A stretch of DNA of 22,989 bases from Desulfuromonas sp964536375 (GTDB lineage: Bacteria; Desulfobacterota; Desulfuromonadia; Desulfuromonadales; Desulfuromonadaceae), in NCBI GenBank assembly GCA_964536375.1, contig CAZHXF010000042.1:1-22989 (forward strand), given 5' to 3'. The position numbers and the translations under genes are program-made. Positions 8,210 through 15,601 of this stretch are shown here, in pieces (the stretch's first letter is position 1; each line of letters starts with the position of its first letter). A model generated the notes under the pieces. The model ran no database searches. It was given only the letters and a program-made list of their open reading frames with translations, and was not told where the DNA came from.

Positions 8210-9777
8210 CCTGCCCTAGAGCGTATACGGCGCTGCACCAGAGCAACTACATCGCGCAGCTCTTTTATATGTAATACATAACAGCAAATTAAGTAGCTGG
8301 TGATCCCTACACTGATTGCTCCAAGCAAAACAGTCATATTTAACGAACTCACACCAGTTTTCCATTGACCAAAAAGCAACAATCTATGGACAATCAGCGC
8401 CATAACGCCAGTAGCAACCAACACCCGCACTGCGGTCCAACAAACGGCAGTCAAAGCTATGGAACCAATACGCCGTTTCAATAGCACCAGCAGCACCAGG
8501 GCGTTAAACACCGATGAACAAGTTAACGCTATGGCCAGTCCAACATGTTGCCATGGTCCCATCAGCAGCACTCCCAACACCACATTGACCAGCAAAGTCC
8601 AAAACGATACCCACACTGGCGTACGCGTATCCTGCATAGCATAGAAAGTCGGCACAATAACCCGGCTTACACCCACAAACAGCAACCCTGGTGCATAGGC
8701 AGCTAAAGCCAGCGCGGTCTGTTGCACATCTGTATAGCTGAACGCACCATTCATAAATAATTGGCTAAATATCGGTAACGCGCACACCATCAAACCGGCT
8801 GAAGCCGGAATAGTTACCAGCATGATCAAGGTTAACGAGTAGCTAAGCGAGCTCTTTACCGCCGCCATATCCCCTGCCGCAGCCTGTCTGCTCATGGTTG
8901 GCAATACTGCTTGCGCTAGAGAAACCACAAAAATACCTTGGGGGAACTCAAACAAACGTTGACCATAGTAAAGATAAGAGACACTGCCCTGTTCTAAAAA
9001 CGATGACAACAATCGCGTTACCACCACATTAATTTGATAAATTGCCACCCCGATAATCCCAGGTATCATCAGACAGCTAATCCTCCGAACTACAGTGTCG
9101 CGCCAGTTGAGAGAAAACTTTAAAGACAGACCATAACGGCGTAGTACTGGCACCGTCATAGCCAGCTGCAGCACGCCACCTGCGACTACTCCCCACGCCA
9201 GTGATTCTATGGGGACAGCAAACATATTGCGGCACAACAACACGCTGCATATCATGGCCAAATTCAGGATTAACGGAGAGAAAGCGGGGATAAAATAGTG
9301 CCCATAGACATTCAACACCCCAGTAAACAGGGCTAACATACTGACAAAGAATATGTAGGGAAACATCAACCTAGTTAAATAAACTGTCAACTCCAGTTTG
9401 CCTGCCACTTTACCAAAACCAGCACCGATAACATCAACCAACCATGGCGCTGCTAAAATGCCAAAGCAAGTTACCACCAGCATTACCAACAACAACAAAC
9501 TCCAACATATATTGACTACCCGTTGCGCCTCTTCTTCGCCTTGATGTTGACGTACTTGAGTAAATGTAGGCACAAAGGCTGCGGTAAGTGATCCTTCAGC
9601 AAAAAAACGGCGTAATAAATTGGGAATAGTGAAAGCCATAAAAAAGGCATCGCTACCAAAACTGGCACCAAAGATTGATGCAATAACCATGTCGCGCGCT
9701 AACCCGGCAAAACGGCTTATCATGGTAGCACTACTTAAAACTGCAGTTGCAGCGGTTATTGTTTTCTTGTCTGACAT
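8206..9777 (-). CDS. murJ: Lipid II flippase MurJ (MviN)
   Basis: MurJ flips the peptidoglycan precursor lipid II across the inner membrane. The 523-residue protein is hydrophobic throughout, consistent with about 14 transmembrane helices of the MOP superfamily. It has the characteristic N-terminal stretch MISRFAGLARDMVIASIFGA followed by SDAFFMAFTIPNLLRRFFAEG, plus LFEFPQGIFVVSLAQAVLPT in the middle. These motifs are diagnostic. No good Shine-Dalgarno is visible before the ATG; the protein N-terminus nevertheless aligns well with the family. It converges on trmL with a 4-base overlap of the two stop regions, leaving no room for a separate terminator between them. Confidence 0.95.
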   Translation of the reverse strand: MSDKKTITAATAVLSSATMISRFAGLARDMVIASIFGASFGSDAFFMAFTIPNLLRRFFAEGSLTAAFVPTFTQVRQHQGEEEAQRVVNICWSLLLLVMLVVTCFGILAAPWLVDVIGAGFGKVAGKLELTVYLTRLMFPYIFFVSMLALFTGVLNVYGHYFIPAFSPLILNLAMICSVLLCRNMFAVPIESLAWGVVAGGVLQLAMTVPVLRRYGLSLKFSLNWRDTVVRRISCLMIPGIIGVAIYQINVVVTRLLSSFLEQGSVSYLYYGQRLFEFPQGIFVVSLAQAVLPTMSRQAAAGDMAAVKSSLSYSLTLIMLVTIPASAGLMVCALPIFSQLFMNGAFSYTDVQQTALALAAYAPGLLFVGVSRVIVPTFYAMQDTRTPVWVSFWTLLVNVVLGVLLMGPWQHVGLAIALTCSSVFNALVLLVLLKRRIGSIALTAVCWTAVRVLVATGVMALIVHRLLLFGQWKTGVSSLNMTVLLGAISVGITSYLICCYVLHIKELRDVVALVQRRIRSRAG

Positions 9778-9914
9778 AACTGTGGCATCACAAATTCATC
9801 TGCTTAAAGGATATGCAACTCAAATGGGGATTATTTTAACTTAATACATGGGACGATCAAGACAACTATTCGTTCTTGCACAACTTTACGTCAATATATT
9901 AATTTATTCATACA

Positions 9915-9943
9915 TTGACTAGCGAACTTCTCAGTGGTATAAC
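9915..9943 (+). promoter_or_regulatory. Strong candidate sigma70 promoter for rpsT
   Basis: TTGACT and TATAAC are separated by 17 bases, about 60 bases upstream of the rpsT start. The predicted leader is about 55 bases long. This fits a highly expressed ribosomal protein gene transcribed on its own. Confidence 0.75.
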
Positions 9944-10004
9944 AGGGCAACTTTAAGCAGCATCAACATATATCAAATCAATAATGCACTAAATGGAGAT
10001 TCAA

Positions 10005-10268
10005 ATGGCTAACCACAAATCAGCAATAAAAAGAAACAAACAAAGCATTGCCGCTAATTTACGCAACGTTCATGCGCGCACCACCATGAGGAATTTAGTA
10101 AAAACTGTTCGCCTAGCGGTTGCTGCTGGCGACAAAGAAGCTGCTACTGTCTCTTTGGCACAAGCGGTTCCATACATCGATAAAGTATGTACTAAAGGGA
10201 TCATTCACAAAGCAACAGCCAGCCGTAAAATCAGTCGCCTGACAAAATTGGTTAACTCTTTAGGTTAA
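10005..10268 (+). CDS. rpsT: 30S ribosomal protein S20
   Basis: S20 binds the 5' domain of 16S rRNA in the small subunit. The 87-residue basic protein begins MANHKSAIKRNKQSIAANLR, the standard S20 N-terminus, and ends with the conserved region KGIIHKATASRKISRLTKLV. The start is set at 10005, where GGAG stands six bases before the ATG. An in-frame ATG four codons earlier (9993) is part of that leader and is rejected. It is a single-gene plus-strand unit with its own promoter and a following hairpin, between two minus-strand blocks. Confidence 0.97.
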   Translation: MANHKSAIKRNKQSIAANLRNVHARTTMRNLVKTVRLAVAAGDKEAATVSLAQAVPYIDKVCTKGIIHKATASRKISRLTKLVNSLG

Positions 10269-10286
10269 TTGATTCTGCTCACATAA

Positions 10287-10316
10287 ACTCCTGCAGTTGT
10301 CTACAACTGCGGGAGT
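10287..10316. terminator. Hairpin between convergent rpsT and holA, probable bidirectional terminator
   Basis: ACTCCTGCAGTTGT and ACAACTGCGGGAGT form a 14-bp stem with one G-U wobble and a 2-base spacer, located 19 bases after the rpsT stop. No clear T-tract follows on either strand, so termination may be weak or Rho-assisted. It also lies just past the 3' end of holA on the other strand. Confidence 0.7.
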
Positions 10317-10350
10317 GCTACACATACCCTATATTTCCTCGCACCAACTA

Positions 10351-11346
10351 TCAACTCAAATGTACCAGATCCTGTACCAGCTGCTGTAACAAAGCTTTTG
10401 GCTGCGCCCCGCTTGATTTCAATGCCAGATCTAATTCTATAAAAAGTTCAAAGGTTTTGGGATAACTTGCGCTAGATAGCCTTTCGACCTGACGAACTAT
10501 GTCGGGCAGAAAATAGGGATTAATCCTCACACGGCGGGCAATATCCTGTTGCGACACTCGTTGCTCTAACAGCGAGCTGGTTTTCCATAATTGACGAAAA
10601 TGGCGGGTTACCATAACCAGTATTTTTAACGGCGCCTCACCCTCATCTTGCAATCTTTCCAGCAAAATCAATGCGCGCGACAAATCTTTTGCTCCTATGG
10701 CATCAGTCAAATCAAAAATGCTATTAATCCTGGAATCAGATACCACTGCCGCAACATCTGCCGTATCAATAAGCTGGGTATCACCACAGTAACTGCATAG
10801 TTTATTCAGCTCAGTTACTATTTCACTTAAATTGCTACCAACGCGGCGACAGAATAATGCCATGCCATCTTCACTGAGTTGCTTACCCAAATTACGCACC
10901 CGAGCATGTACAAAAGCTGGAATTTTATTTTGATACAATGGTTTAAATTCAACCATTTCACCCGTTTTTTTAAACTGCTGAAAGAATTTTTTGCGTTTAT
11001 CAATTTTGTCGGCACACAAGACCAAACAGCACTGGGCAACAGGGTGGGCAATATAGTCGATTAGAATATCCAGCTGGGCAGCACTTAAGGTGTGCGCTTG
11101 TTTGACAACTATCATGCGCTGCGCAGCAAACACCGGAAAGGTTCTGGCAGTGTCCATTAAGTCGACAGGATCGACCTCTTTGGCGCCTACGACAAGTAGG
11201 TTAAAGTCACGACTGGCCTTATCCAATGTTGTGTCTATAAGATAGGTTAAACACTCACCCAAAAGAAAAGCTTCCTCCCCATACAGACAAATAAGGGCAG
11301 GAAGCTTATTTTTTTTTGCAGCAGTACGCAGTTCATTTTCAGTCAT
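10351..11346 (-). CDS. holA: DNA polymerase III subunit delta (clamp loader)
   Basis: HolA is the delta subunit of the clamp loader and opens the beta sliding clamp. The 331-residue product starts with a degenerate AAA+ domain (LPALICLYGEEAFLLGECL) lacking a Walker A lysine motif, as expected for delta. It continues with VDLMDTARTFPVFAAQRMIV, the typical clamp-binding-side segment, and finishes with the helical collar domain (APLKILVMVTRHFRQLWKTS, then NPYFLPDIVRQ). Length is normal (about 330-345). It follows lptE by only 9 bases, so it belongs to the leuS-lptE-holA transcript. The ribosome-binding site is weak, suggesting translational coupling. Confidence 0.93.
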   Translation of the reverse strand: MTENELRTAAKKNKLPALICLYGEEAFLLGECLTYLIDTTLDKASRDFNLLVVGAKEVDPVDLMDTARTFPVFAAQRMIVVKQAHTLSAAQLDILIDYIAHPVAQCCLVLCADKIDKRKKFFQQFKKTGEMVEFKPLYQNKIPAFVHARVRNLGKQLSEDGMALFCRRVGSNLSEIVTELNKLCSYCGDTQLIDTADVAAVVSDSRINSIFDLTDAIGAKDLSRALILLERLQDEGEAPLKILVMVTRHFRQLWKTSSLLEQRVSQQDIARRVRINPYFLPDIVRQVERLSSASYPKTFELFIELDLALKSSGAQPKALLQQLVQDLVHLS

Positions 11347-11355
11347 GATAGCAGG

Positions 11356-12074
11356 CTAAAAATCATCGGTGATACGATTATAGACCTCTTGCGCTAAGCG
11401 GCGAGTTAAGGTCTCCTGCATCTCACTTTCACGGTAATCCTGCTCAGCACGATCATCGTTGGCAAAAAATTCCTCCTGCATCTCACTTTCACGGTAATCC
11501 TGCTCAGCACGATCATCGTTGGCAAAANNNNNNNNNNNNNNNNNNNNNNNNNNNNNNNNNNNNNNNNNNNNNNNNNNNNNNNNNNNNNNNNNNNNNNNNN
11601 NNNNNNNNNNNNNNNNNNNNNNNNNNNACTTTCACGGTAATCCTGCTCAGCACGATCATCGTTGGCAAAAAATTCCTCCTGCCACTGCACTGTCCCCTGC
11701 CATATAACCTCATAATCTCTGGTGCGCACCAGTTTAGCATCAACCACCATGGTGATACGATACTCGGTTATATCATCATCCTGATTATAGGTGATGGAAT
11801 TGGAACGATAGCTGGTCACTGCCGCGCTTAATATGGCATCGGCGAGCTCACTGTCGGACACAACTTCCATAGTACGCCGCCGTGCAAATTGATCCCGAAC
11901 CTCGTTGGTTAATTGGGTTTCAATAAAAGGCTCGGCAGTCTTATTATCAAATGGTTCAATACACACGGTGTTAATATCATCAGGCAAGCTAGTGCCACGC
12001 CCGGGCAAATGATAACCACACCCAGACAGGACCAAGGTAAGCAACAAGGCATAACCAATAATTATATTTTTCAT
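11356..12074 (-). CDS. lptE: LPS-assembly lipoprotein LptE, containing a tandem repeat and a sequence gap
   Basis: LptE plugs the LptD barrel that inserts LPS into the outer membrane. The N-terminus has a lipoprotein signal with lipobox LSGC (Cys19), followed by GYHLPGRGTSLPDD, typical of the family, and conserved beta segments (TEYRITMVVDAKLV). The true C-terminus is ETLTRRLAQEVYNRITDDF and stops at 11356-11358. Between them lie copies of a 20-residue unit (EEFFANDDRAEQDYRESEMQ) and a run of exactly 100 N, so the frame is broken only because the gap size is a placeholder. Replacing the N by 17 bases restores a 211-residue protein with three units. Merging the contig ends gives 191 residues with two units, and a single unit gives 171, the usual family size. 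It overlaps the leuS stop by 4 bases. Confidence 0.88.
11413..11682 (-). repeat. 60-bp in-frame tandem repeat inside lptE
   Basis: Copy 1 (11413-11472) and copy 2 (11473-11527, cut by the gap) are identical over all shared bases. A third partial copy (11628-11675) follows the gap and is also identical. The outer edges carry the 7-base direct repeat ctcctgc (11413-11419 and 11676-11682), 60 bases apart in a single-copy ancestor, which is what slippage or misaligned recombination would use. Each unit adds 20 residues, so any copy number keeps the frame. Confidence 0.85.
11528..11627. other. Assembly gap of exactly 100 N
   Basis: A run of 100 undetermined bases lies within the lptE tandem repeat. 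The exact figure suggests a scaffolding placeholder of unknown true size. The 43 bases on the left of the gap equal the 43 bases on its right, so the two contigs may simply overlap, or be separated by 17 + 60n bases. Confidence 0.98.
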
Positions 12075-14623
12075 CCCACCACCACATTCACTAATTTACC
12101 CGGAACGACTATAACTTTGCGCACTGTTTTATCCTCGATAAAACGCTGCACAGTCTCATCGGCCAGTGCTGCCGTTTCAACAGTTTCCTTGTCAGCCGTT
12201 GCTGGCACCGTTATCTTGGAACGCACCTTACCGTTAATCTGAATTACGATGAGATTCTCATCTTCCACCAGTGCCTGTTCATCCCATAACGGCCAGCCTA
12301 CAGCCTCAAGATCGGCAGCATTCCCCATACAACGCCATAGCTCTTCGGTAATATGCGGCACAAATGGAGCCAACAACTTGACTATGGCCCCTACCGCCTC
12401 AGTAAAAGCACCAGGATACTGTTGTTTAGCATCAAAAGCATAGACAGCATTCACAAGTTCCATTACTGCTGAAATAGCCGTATTAAAGTGAAAACGCCCA
12501 TCTATGTCCTCTGTTACCTTTTTTATGGTACGGTGCGTGATGCGCCGTAAGTTGCGCCCCTCACCAGTAGTTTCAGGAGTTGGTTTGTCAGCCATAAGTG
12601 TCAGGTTATCGTAAACAACTCTCCACACCCGGTTCAAAAAACGATGACAACCCTCAACACTCTGCTCATTCCATTCAAGATCTTTTTCCGGCGGTGCTGC
12701 AAACAAAGAAAACAGCCGCGCGGTATCGGCACCGTACTTAGCAATCAGATGATCAGGATCAACCACATTCATCTTAGATTTGCTCATTTTTTCGGTACGC
12801 CCGACTGTGACCGGGTTACCACACTTTGTGCATTTCCCATCAACTACGTCTTCGGGGTACAACCACCCATGTTCAGCGCAGGATTGAGTTTCCTTACACA
12901 CCATCCCCTGAGTTAACAGATTAGTGAAGGGCTCATCGATATTCATATAACCAAGATCGCGCATTACTTTCGTGAAGAAGCGGGCATACAACAGGTGCAT
13001 TACCGCGTGCTCTACTCCACCTATATACTGATCTACAGGGAGCCAGTAATCAACAGCGTTGCGATCAAGAGGACCGTCAGTAAATTGTGGGCAGGCATAG
13101 CGGGCAAAGTACCATGAACTTTCCACAAAGGTATCAAAAGTGTCAGTTTCGCGCCGAGCCGCAGCTCCGCATTTAGGGCAGGTAGTCTTATAAAACTCCT
13201 CGTGCTGCTCCAGGGGACTGCCGCCCTCTCCTGTGAATTTAACATTAGTGGGCAACACCACCGGCAGATCTTTTTCGGGTACCGGAACTACGCCACAAGT
13301 ATCACAATAAATGATCGGGACAGGATTACCCCAATAGCGTTGACGCGAAACGCCCCAATCGCGCAAGCGATAATTTACCGTCGTAGCGCCAATTTTCTGC
13401 TCTACCAAATAGTCGGCAATTTTGGCCTTGGCGGCTTCATTGTCCATACCATCAAATTGACCAGAATTAACCATAACTCCTGCGCCAGTCCACGCTTCAG
13501 TCATAGTTGCCGGGTCAAGAACCTGGTCTTTAGGTTGAATAACAACTACTAGATTCAAGGCATATTTTTTGGCAAAATCGAAATCGCGTTGATCGTGAGT
13601 AGGCACTGCCATAACGGCACCGGTGCCATAATCCATCAACACAAAATTAGCCAGAAAAATTGGCATTTTGGTCTGAGTAAGTGGGTTGATACAGTAGGAA
13701 CCAGTAAAAACGCCCTCTTTCTCGAAATCTTCACTGGTACGATTCTTTTTCTCCTGAGCACGAACCTTAGCAATAAAGACCTCTACCTGGTCCCTTTGTT
13801 CTGGTGTAGTCAGGACCAATGCCTGCGGATGTTCGGGTGCCAAGCTCATAAAGGTTGCACCATACAGGGTATCTTGACGTGTTGTGAAAACCTTGATCTT
13901 TTCCGCGGAATTTTCTATTGGAAAGTCAACTTCGCAGCCGGTACTACGCCCAATCCAGTTGCGCTGCATAGTAAGAACAGAATCTGGCCAACCGCTCAAT
14001 TTCTCAGTGTAATCCAGCAACTCTTCGGCATATTGGGTAATTTTAAAAAACCACTGATCCAGTTCTTTATCCTCTACCTTAGTACCACAACGCCAGCAAC
14101 CATCATCGTCTACCTGTTCATTCGCCAGCACAGTCTGACATTCAGGGCACCAGTTTACAGTGGAACTTTTCTTGTAAGCCAAACCCTTTTCCAGCATTTG
14201 CAAAAAAATCTGTTGTTCCCACTTGTAATACTCAACATCACAGGTGGCAAACTCACGATCCCAAGCGTAGGAAAACCCCATGCGCTTCAGTTGCAGACGC
14301 ATATTGGCAATGTTTTCCACGGTCCATTTAGCCGGATGAATGCCGTGTTTAATTGCCGCATTTTCTGCAGGCATGCCAAAGGCATCCCAACCCATAGGAT
14401 GCAGCACATTGAAGCCTTGAAGACGCTTAAACCGCGCCACTACATCACCGATGGAGTAGTTACGCACATGCCCCATATGAATCCGCCCAGACGGATAGGG
14501 AAACATCTCTAACAAATAGTATTTCTCTTTATCTGACTGCTCAGACACAGAATATTTATTACTGGTTGCCCAATCTTTCTGCCACGCTAATTCTATAGCG
14601 ATAGGATCATAGCGCTCTTCCAT
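12071..14623 (-). CDS. leuS: Leucyl-tRNA synthetase
   Basis: LeuRS charges tRNA-Leu and edits mischarged amino acids. The 850-residue class I enzyme has the HIGH-type motif HMGH (residues 49-52) after LLEMFPYPSGRI, and the KMSKS motif at 612-616. The CP1 editing domain carries the threonine-rich FTTRQDTLYGATF (about 246-258) and GTGAVMAVPTHDQRDF (333-348). Cysteine pairs near 159/162 and 176/179, and near 440/443 and 482/485, suggest zinc-binding inserts. The start is supported by GGAGG four bases before the ATG. It heads the leuS-lptE-holA chain, overlapping lptE by 4 bases. All hallmark residues are present and length is normal for bacterial LeuRS. Confidence 0.97.
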   Translation of the reverse strand: MEERYDPIAIELAWQKDWATSNKYSVSEQSDKEKYYLLEMFPYPSGRIHMGHVRNYSIGDVVARFKRLQGFNVLHPMGWDAFGMPAENAAIKHGIHPAKWTVENIANMRLQLKRMGFSYAWDREFATCDVEYYKWEQQIFLQMLEKGLAYKKSSTVNWCPECQTVLANEQVDDDGCWRCGTKVEDKELDQWFFKITQYAEELLDYTEKLSGWPDSVLTMQRNWIGRSTGCEVDFPIENSAEKIKVFTTRQDTLYGATFMSLAPEHPQALVLTTPEQRDQVEVFIAKVRAQEKKNRTSEDFEKEGVFTGSYCINPLTQTKMPIFLANFVLMDYGTGAVMAVPTHDQRDFDFAKKYALNLVVVIQPKDQVLDPATMTEAWTGAGVMVNSGQFDGMDNEAAKAKIADYLVEQKIGATTVNYRLRDWGVSRQRYWGNPVPIIYCDTCGVVPVPEKDLPVVLPTNVKFTGEGGSPLEQHEEFYKTTCPKCGAAARRETDTFDTFVESSWYFARYACPQFTDGPLDRNAVDYWLPVDQYIGGVEHAVMHLLYARFFTKVMRDLGYMNIDEPFTNLLTQGMVCKETQSCAEHGWLYPEDVVDGKCTKCGNPVTVGRTEKMSKSKMNVVDPDHLIAKYGADTARLFSLFAAPPEKDLEWNEQSVEGCHRFLNRVWRVVYDNLTLMADKPTPETTGEGRNLRRITHRTIKKVTEDIDGRFHFNTAISAVMELVNAVYAFDAKQQYPGAFTEAVGAIVKLLAPFVPHITEELWRCMGNAADLEAVGWPLWDEQALVEDENLIVIQINGKVRSKITVPATADKETVETAALADETVQRFIEDKTVRKVIVVPGKLVNVVVG

Positions 14624-14640
14624 ACTGCCTCCATAATTGG

Positions 14641-14656
14641 GAGCAATGAGTTGCTC
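14641..14656 (-). promoter_or_regulatory. Small perfect hairpin in the leuS leader
   Basis: GAGCAA and TTGCTC form a perfect 6-bp stem with a 4-base loop, between the infA terminator and the leuS ribosome-binding site. Its role is unknown. It does not cover the GGAGG and it has no T-box features. Confidence 0.35.
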
Positions 14657-14664
14657 TCAAAATG

Positions 14665-14689
14665 AAAAAACCGGCCTACAGCCGGCTTT
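14665..14689 (-). terminator. Rho-independent terminator downstream of infA
   Basis: On the minus strand AAAGCCGGC, a 5-base loop, then GCCGG and a run of six T form a classic intrinsic terminator (CCGGC/GCCGG core extended by a G-U and A-U pairs). It lies about 80 bases after the infA stop and about 40 bases before leuS. Confidence 0.8.
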
Positions 14690-14767
14690 CGTATATTTCA
14701 GATTATTCCAAATATTTACTTATCAACAATTTTCTGGTTGAGATAAATTTACCACTAAGGAAATTGT

Positions 14768-14986
14768 CTATTTTTCGCGATAGGTAATACGCCCACGGGT
14801 TAAATCGTAAGGTGACAACTCAACGGTAACTCGGTCGCCAGGCAAAATTCTTATATAAAACTTGCGCATTTTACCAGAGATATGTGCAAGAACCACATGA
14901 TCGTTATCCAGTTTTACGCGAAACATTGCGTTAGGCAATGGTTCAATTACAGTACCTTCTACTTCAATTGCTTCTTCCTTAGCCAA
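14768..14986 (-). CDS. infA: Translation initiation factor IF-1
   Basis: IF-1 occupies the ribosomal A site during initiation. The 72-residue product MAKEEAIEVEGTVIEPLPNA followed by FRVKLDNDHVVLAHISGKMR and GDRVTVELSPYDLTRGRITY is a textbook S1-like OB-fold IF-1 of exactly the usual length. The start codon is TTG (plus-strand caa at 14984-14986), with GGAGG five bases upstream. No ATG would give the conserved N-terminus. It has a strong candidate promoter upstream and an intrinsic terminator downstream, so it is probably transcribed mainly alone. Confidence 0.97.
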   Translation of the reverse strand: MAKEEAIEVEGTVIEPLPNAMFRVKLDNDHVVLAHISGKMRKFYIRILPGDRVTVELSPYDLTRGRITYREK

Positions 14987-15039
14987 AAGTTCCTCCAGTT
15001 TTATAAATCAATATATTAATTTAATAGCAGCGTGCAGGC

Positions 15040-15068
15040 ATTTAACACTTATATCTAAAACTTGTCAA
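15040..15068 (-). promoter_or_regulatory. Candidate sigma70 promoter for infA
   Basis: Minus-strand TTGACA and TTAAAT are separated by 17 bases. The -10 ends about 54 bases before the infA TTG start. This is a strong -35 and a fair -10 in the 158-base gap between the receiver gene and infA. Confidence 0.65.
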
Positions 15069-15144
15069 GCAAACGAACAGGGCAAAAACATGCGCCATAT
15101 CCCTAGCAATGCAATATCTATATTCCGCAGCAAAAGAGCAATCA

Positions 15145-15513
15145 TCATTGATGCAATAGGCGTTCAACCGTTTCTATAACATTGGCTGATTTAAATGGCT
15201 TGGTTATATACCAAGCAGCTCCGACTTCGTTACCGCGCGCTAAATCTTCCCTATTTTTTTTTGCTGTAAGCATCACCACCGGCAGATCAGCATGTTGTGG
15301 CTGCTGTTTTATGCGCTGGCACACCTCAAAACCATCAATACCAGGCAACATCACATCCAACAGAACAAGATCAATCTTATTACGAGTCAAAACATCAAGA
15401 GCTTGCAAACCATCGGTCACCCCAATAACCTCATAACCACGTGAAGTGAAAATAATTGATGCTAGCCTGAGAAGACACTCTTCATCTTCAACTATCATTA
15501 TTTTTTTATTCAA
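15145..15513 (-). CDS. Stand-alone response regulator receiver protein (CheY-like)
   Basis: This is a single-domain receiver of 122 residues with no output domain. The phosphorylation machinery is intact: acidic pair Glu9-Asp10 (MIVEDEE), phosphoacceptor Asp53 in LVLLDVMLPGIDGFEV, Thr83 in VVMLTAKK and Lys105 in YITKPF. Such proteins act by protein-protein contact or in a phosphorelay. The start codon is TTG (15513) with GGAG six bases upstream; the next ATG is five codons in and would cut into the first beta strand. No histidine kinase is nearby, and it sits between der and infA, so its partner and output cannot be inferred from this window. Confidence 0.9.
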   Translation of the reverse strand: MNKKIMIVEDEECLLRLASIIFTSRGYEVIGVTDGLQALDVLTRNKIDLVLLDVMLPGIDGFEVCQRIKQQPQHADLPVVMLTAKKNREDLARGNEVGAAWYITKPFKSANVIETVERLLHQ

Positions 15514-15601
15514 GAGACACTCCAGTATAGAAGAAAATCGTGACTTAAACGATCAAGTATTATCCGATTTTTTATATCACTCAATCAGTAAATCCAGACA
15601 T

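Noticed and set aside
11413..11682. Repeated 60-bp units as a CRISPR array
   Set aside because: The units are head-to-tail with no spacers, they are in frame within lptE, and no cas gene is nearby.
13589..14512. Long plus-strand open frame (307 codons) inside leuS
   Set aside because: It is antisense to the conserved leuS coding sequence, has no recognisable domain and no ribosome-binding site; it exists because of leuS codon composition.
14624..14767. T-box or leucine leader peptide upstream of leuS
   Set aside because: No T-box consensus and no short frame rich in Leu codons; only a terminator and a small hairpin are visible.
15534..15571. Inverted repeat aaaatcg / cgatttt between der and the receiver gene
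   Set aside because: AT-rich with a long loop and a T-run only on the plus strand where no gene ends; too weak to call a terminator.
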